This document shows, piece after piece, positions 9,958-19,916 of a stretch of DNA of 64,000 nucleotides (position 1 is its first letter; every line of letters starts with the position of its first letter). This DNA is from Platanthera guangdongensis. Its lineage: Eukaryota > Streptophyta > Magnoliopsida > Asparagales > Orchidaceae. The stretch is from positions 184,144,375-184,208,374 of the forward strand of contig CM077150.1 of assembly GCA_039583875.1 (NCBI GenBank). The letters run 5' to 3'. Position numbers and translations under genes: made by a program. The notes under the pieces were generated by a model. It was not told the DNA's origin, ran no database searches, and saw only the letters and a list, made by a program, of their open reading frames with translations.

Positions 9958-11442
9958 TTATTTTAGACTTCCTCCATCTAACATTCCTAACTGATTTAGG
10001 AAGAAGGTGTGTTTCTTTTCATCCAAGAGTTTGGTGAAAATATCTCCCCTTTGCAAATCAGTTGGGATATATTGAAGTTCAATTTTATTCTTCTCAACAT
10101 TATCCCTTAAAAAGTGATGCCTAATTTCTATGTGTTTTATCCTACTATGGAGGACTGGATTTTGAGCTATAGAAATAGCACTGGTGTTGTCACAAAAGAT
10201 TTTTGACTTCTCTAAGTTGTAGCCATAGTCTAGGAGTTGGTTTTGGATCCACAAGATTTGTGAACAACAACTGCCTGCAGCCATATATTCAGCTTCAGCA
10301 TTTGAAGTTGACACAGAAGTTTGTTTCTTGCAAAACCAAGAGACAAGTCTGTCACCAAGAAGCTGACAAGTTCCACTGGTGCTTTTCCTATCAATTCTGC
10401 ATCCAGCATAATCAGCATCACAAAATACAGTTAAGTCAAATGCTGAATCTTTTGGATACCAGAGACCTAGATTTGGACAACTTTTAACATACCTGAGAAT
10501 CCTTTTTACTAAAGTTAGGTGTGACTCTCTAGGGCTTACTTGGAATCTAGCACATATGCATGTAGCAAACATTATATCAGGTCTACTAGCTGTAAGGTAC
10601 AGTAAAGAGCCAATCATTGCTCTATATGTTGTCTGATCAACAGGTTTCCCATGTTCATCAGCATCCAATACAGCATTAGTAGGCATGGGTGTTTTCATAC
10701 AGGATGCTTCAGACATACCAAATTTCTTGACCAATTCATTTGCATACTTAGTTTGAGAAATGAAGATGCCTTCAGCATGTTGTTTGACTTGCAATCCTAG
10801 AAAGAAGGATAGCTCACCCATGCTACTCATTTCAAATTTAGAATGCATTAGGTTGGAGAACCTTCTACACAAATTTGAATCAGTAGAGCCAAAAATAATA
10901 TCATCTACATAAACATGTACTAGTATGGTATGGGACTTATGGGTTCTAATGAAAAGAGTTTGGTCTACTCTACCCCTTATAAATCCATTTTCCAGAAGGA
11001 AGCATGCTAGGGTCTCATACCATGCTCTAGGAGCTTGCTTGAGACCATATAATGCTTTATTCAACTTAAAAACATAATCATGATAAGTTGGAGAGATAAA
11101 ACCTAGAGGTTGTCTAACATAGACTTCTTCTTTGATGTCTCCATTGAGAAATGCACTCTTTACATCCATCTGATATACCTTGAAGCATTTGTGTGCTGCA
11201 TAAGCTAAGAAGATTCTGATGGCTTCCAATCTTGCAACTGGTGCAAAAGTCTGGTCATAGTATATGCCTTCTTCTTGAGAATATCCTTGAGCAACCAGCC
11301 TTACCTTATTCCTTACAATTACTCCTTGATCATCCAATTTATTTCTGAACACCCACTTTGTTCCAGCAATGGAGTGATCCTTAAGCTTTGGCACTAGTTC
11401 CCAAACTTTGTTCCTTTGAAATTGATGCAACTCTTCTTGCAT
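9958..11442 (-). CDS. S2 reverse transcriptase-RNase H, intact frame
   Basis: An uninterrupted 494-codon frame covers the C-terminal pol domains. The linker [19 protein letters not shown] leads to RT blocks [47 protein letters not shown] and the catalytic [11 protein letters not shown] (about residue 172), then [10 protein letters not shown]. RNase H has [40 protein letters not shown] and [15 protein letters not shown], ending IFTKLLD...NQLGML. All catalytic acidic residues are present, so the enzyme would be predicted active if expressed. It is cut off from gag and IN by upstream stops; the Met at 11442 is only the first Met after a stop. Confidence 0.92.
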   Translation of the reverse strand: MQEELHQFQRNKVWELVPKLKDHSIAGTKWVFRNKLDDQGVIVRNKVRLVAQGYSQEEGIYYDQTFAPVARLEAIRIFLAYAAHKCFKVYQMDVKSAFLNGDIKEEVYVRQPLGFISPTYHDYVFKLNKALYGLKQAPRAWYETLACFLLENGFIRGRVDQTLFIRTHKSHTILVHVYVDDIIFGSTDSNLCRRFSNLMHSKFEMSSMGELSFFLGLQVKQHAEGIFISQTKYANELVKKFGMSEASCMKTPMPTNAVLDADEHGKPVDQTTYRAMIGSLLYLTASRPDIMFATCICARFQVSPRESHLTLVKRILRYVKSCPNLGLWYPKDSAFDLTVFCDADYAGCRIDRKSTSGTCQLLGDRLVSWFCKKQTSVSTSNAEAEYMAAGSCCSQILWIQNQLLDYGYNLEKSKIFCDNTSAISIAQNPVLHSRIKHIEIRHHFLRDNVEKNKIELQYIPTDLQRGDIFTKLLDEKKHTFFLNQLGMLDGGSLK

Positions 11443-11463
11443 TGCAATGATCCAGTGTGGATC

Positions 11464-13080
11464 TTACTCTGCATCTTGAATGGACTGAGGTTCAATTTGA
11501 GATAGGAAGCAAGTGTGCAATAGGTTTTGGTTGACCTGATTTCTGGTTTGCACACTAGCTGAGATGTCTCCAATTAGTTGGGAAATTGCATGGTCTCTTG
11601 ATGTTACTAAATCAACAGGGGGTGTTGATTGTTCACCAACCTGTGTTGTTGTTTCCACCTGTGGTACAACAACTGGCTCTTCAAGCTATTTTTCTTTAGT
11701 ATGTTGAATGCTTTCTTCATCTTCACTGCTTTCCACTTTTTGAGTAACCTATAACTTGTTCAAATCTTCAACAAGAAAATGTACCTGCAAAGGTTCTATG
11801 GTAGAAGTGTTCTTCTCCTTGAAAGACATGTTAGATTCATCAAATGATATGTGAACAGATTCCTCAATTTTAAGAGATGATTTATTATAAACCCTATAAG
11901 CCTTACTGATCATGGAGTATCCCAGAAACACTCCTTCATCGGCTTTAGCTTGAAATTTTACTAAATATCTCTTGTCATTATTATGTATATAACAAATACA
12001 TCCAAAAATTCTAAAATAATCAACTTTAGGTTTCTTCCCTTTGAGTAATTCATAGGGAGTCTTGCCCTTTAGTTTATGTATTAAACTTCCGTTCAGCACA
12101 TAGTTGGAGGTGTTCACTGCATCTTCCCAAAAAGATAGAGGAAGGTGAGCATCTGACAATAATGTAGTGGCAGATTCAATAAGGGTTCTATTTTTCTTTT
12201 CAGCTACCCCATTTTGTTGATGAGTTCTAGGAGATGAGAAAGTATGTCTGATCCCTTCACTCTGACAGAACTCTTGCATAAGAAGAGAATCAAACTCTGT
12301 ACCATGATCACTTCTGATCAGGGAAATGTGAGTATTTAACTCAATCTGTATACATTTGAGAAACTCTGTCAAACACTTAAAGTTATCAGACTTCTTCCTC
12401 AGAAAGAACACTCATGTGAATCTAGAGAAGTCATCTACAACTACTAAAGTGTAAGATTTCCCTCCTAGGCTTTGTACTGTAATGGGTCCAAAAAAATCCA
12501 TGTGTAACAGATACAAAATCCTACGTGAATCACTCTTATTAAGTGACTTAAAACTATTTTTAGTTTGCTTGCCTAATTGACAAGCCCTGCAGAGTCCTTC
12601 CTTCTTGTAGGGGCAAAAAGGTAGTCCTCTAACAAGTTTGTCCTTGGATAGCCTAGCAATATTTCTAAGGTTTAAATGTCCTAGTCTCTTATGCCATAAA
12701 ATATTAGGTCTACAAACAGAATTAAATAGGCAAATGTCTACATCTGTTGAAAGAAAATCTACTAGATTGATGTTACCTTTCCTTTTACCAGTCAACACAG
12801 TTCTGTTGTCCTCTGACTTGATCTTGCATAAAGCTTTGCTGAAAGTCACCTGGTAGCCTTTATCATATAGCTGACTGATGCTTATTAAATTGTGCTTCAG
12901 TCCTTCCACATAAGCTACCTTCTTGAATGTCACTGTCCCAATCTGGACTGCACCATATCCTTTAGTTTGTCCAAAGTTTGAATCACCAAAGATAACTTTG
13001 GGTCCAAGCTTGGCTTTAAAGGATGTGAGGTTGTCCTTATTTCTTGTCATATGCTTAGAGCACCCACTATTCAATACCAT
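11464..13080 (-). pseudogene. S2 protease-integrase, duplication copy B, plus IN-RT linker
   Basis: From 13080 the frame starts MVLNSGCSKHMT, a damaged protease active site: the usual WYLDSGCSKHMTG of copy A has Asn for Asp and has lost the Trp. It then runs through the pre-integrase domain (GLKHNLISISQL), the finger (WHKRLGHLN..CRACQLGKQ) and the first catalytic Asp region (HMDFFGPIT). A TGA at 12412 replaces the Trp of FTWVFFLRK. From 12411 the core continues (DHGTEFDSLL, THQQNGVAEKKNRTLIES, FWEDAVNTSNY) to VEDLNKL and TAG at 11751-11749. The linker 11740-11464 carries further stops. This copy sits next to RT, so its end is the original one. Confidence 0.88.
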
Positions 13081-13299
13081 TGTTGGTTAGATGTTGGATA
13101 GGTCTTCACCTGCACATAAAATAATTCATTTATTTTTGACCCAGTTTACCTTGGGCCTAGGTTGATAACCTTTAAACTCAGAAATGAAAGACATCCCAGG
13201 TTGACTCTTATAACCTTCAGGATGATATCTCCTTGGAGGTATTATCCATTCAGTATAAGGGTTAAAGCTGTGGGATGAAGGACCCCTAGGATTGGATTT

Positions 13300-13822
13300 T
13301 TATTTGCCCTTGAAAGAATTTCCAGAGCTCTGATCTCTGTTCGACGATCGTGGAGTTGCGTTCGACGATCTTGGGTTAGACCGTCGAGCTCCGTTCGACG
13401 GTCGACTGTGGTAGAGTTCAGGAATTAGAGATCGTCGACCTGAGTTTGACGATTTTGCCTGAGATCGTCGATCTGCGTTCGGCGATCGTCGAGCTCCGTT
13501 CGACAATTTCTGCTGGGACTTAGTTTTTTTAGGCAAATCAGAATTCTTCCTAGCTACCTCTACAACTCCCTTTCCTTTATAGAAATGAATTTGATTGGGG
13601 TTGTTAGAACTATACGTTGGCTGGATGAAGCACCCAAGCCCGTGTACTATTGAATCTGGAGTTCACTGTGCTTGTGATGTCCATCAGCTTGATACTTTTC
13701 CAATTAAGGGATTCTTCAAGCTTCTTGGCCACTGATAGCTCACCTTTCAGTGAAGCTATCTGCTCCCTACAGCACTCCAACTCCTCAGAGAGTTTGAGGT
13801 TTTCTGACTTTAAGGAACTATG
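13300..13822 (-). pseudogene. S2 gag C-terminal part, duplication copy B
   Basis: Second copy of the gag tail. From the chimera's stop near 13823 the coiled-coil stretch continues in broken frames to 13536. There PKKTKSQQKLSNGARRSPNADRRS begins a Ser/Asn/Arg repeat region, (SSNxxRRS)-like, encoded by ATCGTCGA/TCGACGAT palindromes and ending at a TAA near 13300. The protein repeat is a direct consequence of the DNA palindrome repeat. Compared with copy A it has several substitutions and a frameshift around 13640. Confidence 0.8.
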
Positions 13823-14890
13823 TTAAAATAATTGATTTCTGAGAGAGATAATTTCCTTCTCAGATTTTAGTAAGTCTAAACATAATGCTTTAAACTTAGA
13901 TTTAAAGTCCTCTGAATTGAAATCAAAAGAACTAATTACCTGGTCTTCTTCAAGTTGAGTCTCTGAGTCTGATTCTGACTCTTCTTCATCTGAATTATGT
14001 TGAGAGGCATTGATTGCCATCATGCAGAACTCCTTCTCTTCTGCATCATCTTCATCATCACTGGAGTTGGATGAGGCTTCTGATTCCTCTTCAGTCTCAC
14101 TCCAGGATTCAGCAACAAATCCCTTCCTTGTGTTCAAATCTTCAACAAGAGAATGTACCTGCAAAGGTTCTATGGTAGAAGTGTTCTTCTCCTTGAAAGA
14201 CATGTTAGATTCATCAAATGATATGTGAACAGATTCCTCAATTTTAAGAGATGATTTATTATAAACCCTATAAGCCTCACTGATCATGGAGTATCCCAGA
14301 AACACTCCTTCATCAGCTTTAGCTTGAAATTTTGCTAAATATCTCTTGTCATTATTATGTATATAACAAATACAGCCAAAAATTCTAAAATAATCAACTT
14401 TAGGTTTCCTCCCTTTGAGTAATTCATAGGGAGTCTTGCCCTTTAGTTTATGTATTAAACTTCTGTTCAGCACATAGTTGGAGGTGTTCACTGCCTCTGC
14501 CCAAAAAGATAGAGGAAGGTGAGCATCTGACAACAATGTAGTGGCAGATTCAATAAGGGTTCTATTTTTCCTTTCAGCTACCCCATTTTGTTGAGGAGTT
14601 GTAGGAGCTGAGAAAGTATGCCTGATCCCTTCACTCTGACAGAACTCTTGCATAAGAAGAGAATCAAACTCTGTCTCATGATCACATCTGATCAGGGCAA
14701 TGTGAGTATTGAACTCAATCTGTATACATTTGAGAAACTCTGTCAAACACTTAAAGTTATCAGACTTCTTCCTCAGAAAGAACACCCATGTGAATCTAGA
14801 GAAGTCATCGACAACTACTAAAGTGTAAGATTTCCCTCCTATGCTTTGTACTGTAATGGGTCCAAAAAGATCCATGTGTAACAGATACAA
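13823..14890 (-). CDS. Integrase-gag chimeric ORF at duplication junction
   Basis: A 355-codon frame. Residues 1-252 are the integrase core and C-terminus (HMDLFGPITVQS..VVVDDFSRFTWVFFLRKK, CDHETEFDSLL, TPQQNGVAERKNRTLIES, FWAEAVNTSNYVLN, SFDESNMSF, ending VEDLN). At the duplication junction (14131-14133) it passes in frame into gag: TRKGFVAESWSETEEESEASS, an acidic Ser/Glu/Asp stretch and the start of the coiled coil. The integrase catalytic residues look intact. It is an accidental fusion, not a known family architecture. There is no promoter directly before it. Confidence 0.85.
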   Translation of the reverse strand: MYLLHMDLFGPITVQSIGGKSYTLVVVDDFSRFTWVFFLRKKSDNFKCLTEFLKCIQIEFNTHIALIRCDHETEFDSLLMQEFCQSEGIRHTFSAPTTPQQNGVAERKNRTLIESATTLLSDAHLPLSFWAEAVNTSNYVLNRSLIHKLKGKTPYELLKGRKPKVDYFRIFGCICYIHNNDKRYLAKFQAKADEGVFLGYSMISEAYRVYNKSSLKIEESVHISFDESNMSFKEKNTSTIEPLQVHSLVEDLNTRKGFVAESWSETEEESEASSNSSDDEDDAEEKEFCMMAINASQHNSDEEESESDSETQLEEDQVISSFDFNSEDFKSKFKALCLDLLKSEKEIISLRNQLF

Positions 14891-14899
14891 AATCCTAAG

Positions 14900-15490
14900 T
14901 GAATCACTCTTATTAAGTGACTTAAAACTATTTTTAGTTTGCTTGCCTAATTGACAAGCCCTGCAGAGTCCTTCCTTCTTGTAGGGGCCAGAAGGTAGTC
15001 CTCTAACAAGGTTGTCCTTGGATAGCCTAGCAATAGTTCTAAGGTTTAAATGTCCTAGTCTCTTATGTCATAAAATATTAGGTCTACAAACAGAATTAAA
15101 TAGGCAAATGTCTACATCTGTTGAAAGAAAATCTACTAGATAGATGTTACCTTTCCTTTTACCTGTCAACACAGTTGTGTTGTCCTCTGACTTGATCTTG
15201 CATAAAGCTTTGCTGAAAGTCACCTGGTAGCCTTCATCACATAGCTGACTGATGCTTATTAAATTGTGCTTCAGTCCTTCCACATAAGCTACCTTCTTGA
15301 ATGGCACTGTCCCAATCTGGACTGCAACATATCCTTTAGTTTGTCCAAAGTTTGAATCACCAAAGATAACTTTCGGTCCAAGCTTGGCTTTAAAGGATGA
15401 GAGGTTGTCCTTATTTCCTGTCATGTGCTTAGAGCACCCACTATCCAAGTACCATTGTTGGTTAGATGTTGGATAGGTCTTCACCTGCAC
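14900..15490 (-). pseudogene. S2 protease and pre-integrase, duplication copy A
   Basis: Frame from 15490: MQVKTYPTSNQQWYLDSGCSKHMTGNKDNL holds an intact DSG aspartic protease site (about residues 17-19) and is followed by the pre-integrase domain (FKKVAYVEGLKHNLISISQL). A TGA at about 15068-15070 replaces the Trp of WHKRLGHLN; the finger continues with CRACQLGKQTK to join the IN frame at 14890. Copy B differs at the protease site. Copy A is therefore the better preserved one at this place. Confidence 0.85.
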
Positions 15491-15722
15491 ATAAAATAAT
15501 TCATTTATTTTTGACCCAGTTTACCTTGGGCCTAGGTTGATAACCTTTAAACTCAGAAATGAAAGACATCCCAAGTTGACTCTTATAACCTTCAGGATGA
15601 TATCTCCTTGGAGGTATTATCCATTCAGTATAAGGGTTAAAGCTGTGGGATGAAGGACCCCTAGGATTGGATTTTGATTTGCCCTTGAAAGAATTTCCAG
15701 AGCTCTGATCTCTGTTCGACGA

Positions 15723-16760
15723 TCATGGAGTTGCGTTCGACGATCTTGGGTTAGATCGTCGAGCTCCGTTCGACGGTCGACTGTGGTAGAGTTCAGGAAT
15801 TAGAGATCGTCGACCTGAGTTCGACGATTTTGCTTGAGATCGTCGATCTGCGTTCGGCGATCGTCGAGCTCCGTTCGACGATTTCTGCTGGGACTTAGTT
15901 TTCTTAGGTAGATCAGAATTCTTTCTAGCTACCTCTACAACTCCCTTTCCTTTATCAGAAATGAATTTGATTGGGGTTGTTAGAACTATAGGTTGTCTGG
16001 ATGAAGCACCCAAGCCCAGTGTACTATTGAATCTGGAGCTCACTGTGCTTGTGATGTCCATCAGCTTGATACTTCTCCTATTAAGGGATTCTTCAAGCTT
16101 CTTGGCCTCTGATAGCTCACCTTTCAGTGAAGCTATCTGCTTCCTACAGCACTCCAACTCCTTAGAGAGTTTGAGGTTTTCTGACTTTAAGGAACTATGT
16201 TCAGATAATTGATTTCTGAGAGAGATAATTTCCTTCTCAGATTTTAGTAAGTCTAAACAAAATGCTTTAAACTCAGATTTAAAGTCCTCTGAATTGAAAT
16301 CAAAAGAACTAATTACCTGGTCTTCTTCAAGTTGAGTCTCTGAGTCTGACTCTGACTCTTCTTCATCTGAATTATGTTGAGAGGAATTGATTGCCATCAT
16401 GCAGAACTCCTTCTCTTCTGCATCATCTTCATCATCACTGGAGCTGGATGAGGCTTCTGATTCCTCTTCAATCTCACTCCAGGATTCAGCAACAAATCCC
16501 TTCCTTGTGTGTTTGTTCTTGCTTGAGGAGGGTTTGCCATTGCCATTTTTCTTGAAGTCTTTTTCTCTTCTTCTTTCTTTCTTATCCCTTCTATCCTTGT
16601 TTTTGTTCTCTGGACAGTCAGGTACAATGTGCCCTAGTTTCCTGTAACCAAAGCAAACAATTTCTTTACTAATTGAGTTATCATACCTTGGCTTATCATG
16701 CTCTTTGTATGATCTCTTTCTGAAGTCCTTTCTGGCCATCTTGTAAAATCTTTTGGCCAA
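15723..16760 (-). pseudogene. S2 gag central and C-terminal part, copy A
   Basis: A 345-codon frame. Near the start a CCHC zinc knuckle reads CFGYRKLGHIVPDC, in which the second Cys is Tyr. A basic stretch (NKDRRDKKERRREKD) and an acidic Ser/Glu/Asp tract follow, then a coiled coil of about 70 residues (SEKEIISLRNQLSEHSSLKS). The frame ends in (S)SNGARRS/SSNSGRRS repeats encoded by the S2 palindrome (15723-15895). The duplication begins inside this frame at 16510. A Met at 16760 follows a stop, so the true gag start is upstream at 17516. Confidence 0.85.
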
Positions 16761-16982
16761 CAGACTGAGCAGCTCATCATTGCCTGTGACTTTGTCTTCA
16801 GGCTGATCTTCAGTTGCTTTGTAGGCTATTGTCTTCTCTTTTCTTGTGACTGGTGAGGCAGCCTTCTACTCTTGTTCTCTGTTCTTAATGAGCAGCTCAT
16901 AAGATTTGAGCTTGCCTAAAAGAGCTTCTATGGTGATCTCATTCAGACTTCTGGCATCCTTGATTGGTCAGATCCTTGAATC

Positions 16983-17516
16983 CTAAGTGCTTGGGAAGCA
17001 TATTAGGATTTTGTCATTAAGTTCATTCAGTGAGATCTCTTTATCCAAAGTCTTTAGTTCATTGACTATCATACTGAGTCTATTATACATATCTCCAACT
17101 GACTCAGCTTCTCCCATCTTGAAATTCTCATATTGGGATATGAGGTGATATCTCCTGTCCTTTCTTTCATCAGCTGATCCTGAGAATATTTCAGAGAGCT
17201 TATCCCAGATTTCCTTTGCTGAATTACATTCAGCCACCTTTTGAAAGATGTCATCAGACATGGTCTGGGCTAAGATGTTCATAGCCTTTGCATCTGCTAC
17301 CTTCCACTTCTTGATATCAGCATCTGTTCCTGATGGAGGTGGAATAGCATTTGTGCTTGTGTTCTCTGGAGGTCTTGGACAAACCGTCAAAACAGAATTA
17401 AAAATGTCCTCGTCAATAGAATTCATGTATAATATAATCCTTGCTTTCCAAAGTGCAAACTTGGACAGATTGCACACTGGAGGTCTGGTGCTAGCATAAT
17501 CTTTGTTTTGGGCCAT
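16983..17516 (-). pseudogene. S2 gag N-terminal part
   Basis: Single-copy 177-codon frame with the copia gag fold: MAQNKDYASTRPPVCNLSKF, ALWKARIILYMNSIDEDIFN, AMNILAQTMSDDIFQKV, EIWDKLSEIFSGSADERKDRR, SQYENFKMGEAESVGDMYNRL. It stops at 16983 after CFPST, before LGFKDLTNQG. Further stops separate it from the zinc-knuckle frame at 16760. The ATG at 17516 is the first in a clean context after the primer site and begins the conserved part of the domain. Confidence 0.85.
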
Positions 17517-17625
17517 GATTTGTGAAGAACTAATCTAATAATAAAATCTACAACAAGCAGATCTAACTAGGGATCTTGAGGTTCAGGTGTTAGCCTGTGC
17601 AACCACCAAGGTGTGGTATGTTTAA

Positions 17626-17645
17626 CCGACCTCGCTTTGATACCA
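17626..17645 (-). other. S2 primer-binding site
   Basis: Minus strand TGGTATCAAAGCGAGGTCGG, two bases after the CA end of the LTR. It is an initiator-tRNA-Met type primer site with one mismatch in the first 12 bases (A for G). Confidence 0.8.
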
Positions 17646-17647
17646 AT

Positions 17648-19246
17648 TGAAAGTGCAGCTAGATCTGATATACTCTAGAGGGGGGTGAATAGAGTATGGT
17701 GCTTAAAAACTTTTTACAATAATTGTTGCAATCTGAGTGAACAGGAAAGCAAATAAAAGATCTAAACAATTGTTACAATCTACAAAAGAAACTAATCACA
17801 GATCCTAACTAATCACAGATCAATCACAGCCAGAAACAAAAATAAAGACAAGCAGGCCAGAAGACACAAGGAGCTATAGTGGTTCCCCTAAACTTGGGTA
17901 CATCCACTCTTCTACCACCCTAGGTAGGAATCCACTGCAGGATGAGTTGATCAGGTGTCCTGGGCACCAATGAGCTTTTGATAAGGTGCTCAAAAACCAA
18001 ATCAGATTTTTTGATCAGGTGTCTTGCCACCAATGAACTTTTGACAAGGTGCTCAAAAACCAAGCACAAACTTTTGAAGGGAGTTTGAAAAACCCTTTAC
18101 AGAGATGGGGATGAGAGAGTGATGGAAGTCTTCTCTTTCTCAAAGCAGCTGAGAAGACTATGTGGATTTGATGTTGTCAAAGCTCCCCCTGAGTTCTTGA
18201 GATGTTCAGGAAATGAAGCTTTGCTGTAGGGTGATAGGCCTTCAGAAGTTGATCTCCAGCAAATGATGATTTCAGCAACAGCTGAAATGTTAGGTGTCTG
18301 GAGTCTTGAAAGATGTTGGCCTTGAACACTTGAATCAAAGGGGATCTGAAGATTTCAGATGGTTGATCTCCTTGGTTGTGTGTTCTTGTATGAATTCTTT
18401 TAGAGAGAGAATGTCTACAGCTCTTTCTCTTTTGCTCTTGAGAACAATTGATGTTGAGAAAGATGTTGTTTAGAGAAAAATTTATTCTTGTTCTTCTTGT
18501 TCTGCTTATCTGTGTTGTGTGTCAGTTTTTCAAAAATCTTGAGTTTTATTCCCTGGTTCTGAATAGGAAATGATCCTCTGTCAAGAATAGCCGTCGGCCT
18601 GTCATTAATTACATCCTTAATTGCAATTGTCTTCTGGGGGAAAGTCCAAAGAAACATTCCTTGATAATCCCTTGAAACTTGGTCCAGAATAAATGAAAAC
18701 GTCTAGAAAATCTTCTGAATTAATTGCTGTGAATAACTCCTTAACTGTTCTGAATTTGAATCTTGAAAATCATTTACCTCTTCAGAAAAACGTCGAACTG
18801 AGCTCCACTATCGTCGAACTGAGCTCAGCGATTTGGACTTAGACAGCAACAGAGATCGTCGATCTGAGCTCAACTATCGTCGAACTGAGCTCAGAGATAG
18901 AGAATCAATACTGAAGTCAAGATCGTCGAACTGAGCTCGAAGATCGTCGAATGGAGTTCGACTATTTGTTGAAGTTGAGCTCAGCGATCGTCGAATAGAG
19001 TTCGACAATCCGTCGAAGTTGAGCTAGACGATCGTCGATTGGAGTTCGACGATTCGTCGTACTGAGCTCGACGATATGACTTAGTCTTCAAACTGAAAAA
19101 CCTTGGTCTTGAGGGCAGCTTCCAAACCTAAGTACTAACCCTTAGAATCAATTCTTATTGACCTTTAGATCTATACAGGAGGTCAAAAACAGGTTTCCTA
19201 AAGACATAGTGATCCTGACCCAAATTAGTAATAGGGTGTTCCAACA
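17648..19246 (-). repeat. S2 5' LTR
   Basis: 1599 bp, from TGTTGGAACACCC at 19246 to CA at 17648, next to the PBS. The first kilobase matches the plus-strand LTR at 62720-64000, by eye at roughly 85 per cent, which confirms the outer boundary. U3 holds the TCGA palindrome array (18785-19080). A CTCTAGAGGGGGGTGAATAG motif lies near the inner end (17673-17692), shared with S1. Confidence 0.9.
18785..19080. repeat. TCGACGAT/ATCGTCGA array in S2 U3
   Basis: About 15 units of ATCGTCGA or TCGACGAT, mostly joined by ACTGAGCT or GAGCTC to give palindromes of 20-25 bp with roughly regular spacing. The unit is shared with the spacer array at 9590-9875, the gag coding arrays, and the sister LTR at 62885-63185. 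Confidence 0.92.
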
Positions 19247-19261
19247 GAACCCACGGCCAGT

Positions 19262-19385
19262 CTCTCACTTGGCTGGTAGGGCAAGATGTCACTCGATGGT
19301 GTCAACTCAGACCCCGAGCTGATCCAGCTGCCAGGCTATCACTTAGCTGGCAGGGCTAGATGTCACTTGTTGGAGTCGACAAGGA
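19262..19385 (+). repeat. Imperfect direct repeat pair
   Basis: A segment of about 40 bp (CACTTGGCTGGTAGGGCAAG, then GATGTCACTCGATGGTGTC) recurs about 65 bp later as CACTTAGCTGGCAGGGCTAG, then GATGTCACTTGTTGGAGTC. No coding frame spans it. It lies just beside the S2 insertion point. Confidence 0.7.
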
Positions 19386-19916
19386 AGAAGTCGCGGAATT
19401 AACGAATTAGATCCAACATAACCGCCTAGCTCCCAGGATAACGGCCAAAGTGGAGGGAACCCAGGTTGCGTCGCAAGTGGGTCGACTGACAAGAAACCCG
19501 ACGGCCCGGGTATGCGACGAGCAGGCTCGCCCCTTCTAGCGAGCGGGCGAGCGGCACGGAGGACCCGGGATATGGAGGTAGGTCGCCGCTCGCGGGTTGG
19601 CTAACTAAGTACCCTATGATTCCCGACCTAAGTCTTTAGTGGGCGCGCGACCTCGCCGACATGATACAGAACGAAAGATTACGAGCAGAAGTATAAAGGC
19701 CGACCGCGAATATAAGAAGGAAGAGAACATAGAACGCACAAACAACTACAAGCAACAGTAACGAATATATACATAAGGCGAGCAGAGAATCATTCATTAA
19801 AAAGTAGGTTACAAAATCAGGGCACAACCCGCACTTATATTTCAACAAGCAAAATATATATATACGAGGGGCAAGGCGTGGAAATAAGAGCGACACGAGC
19901 TCCCGGGCGACAAATC

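Larger units (their letters stand above)
11760..16510 (-). repeat. 2.37-kb tandem duplication inside S2 gag-pol
   Basis: Copy A (16510-14134) and copy B (14133-11760) each run from mid-gag (TRKGFVAESWSE) to the end of integrase (VEDLN). They are about 2377 and 2374 bp and nearly identical, with scattered substitutions and small indels. The outer gag and RT parts are single-copy. At the junction (14131-14133) sequence switches from the gag side (CCTTCCTTGTGT) to the IN side (TGTTCAAATC), with 3 bp (TGT) shared. That is typical of microhomology joining or template switching. Confidence 0.93.
8782..19246 (-). mobile_element. Sirevirus-type Ty1/copia element S2, interrupted
   Basis: Order on the minus strand: 5' LTR (19246-17648), PBS, gag, duplicated gag-PR-IN segment, RT-RNase H, palindrome array, TATA box, ORF3, the last truncated by the S1 insertion at 8782. 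The 3' LTR and the end of ORF3 must lie left of the window beyond S1. It is related to S1 but distinct: different palindrome, different gag C-terminus. A second member of the same family contributes the LTR at 62720-64000 in the opposite orientation. S2 entered the Tat-like element at 19247; the flanking 5 bp are GAACC. Confidence 0.9.
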
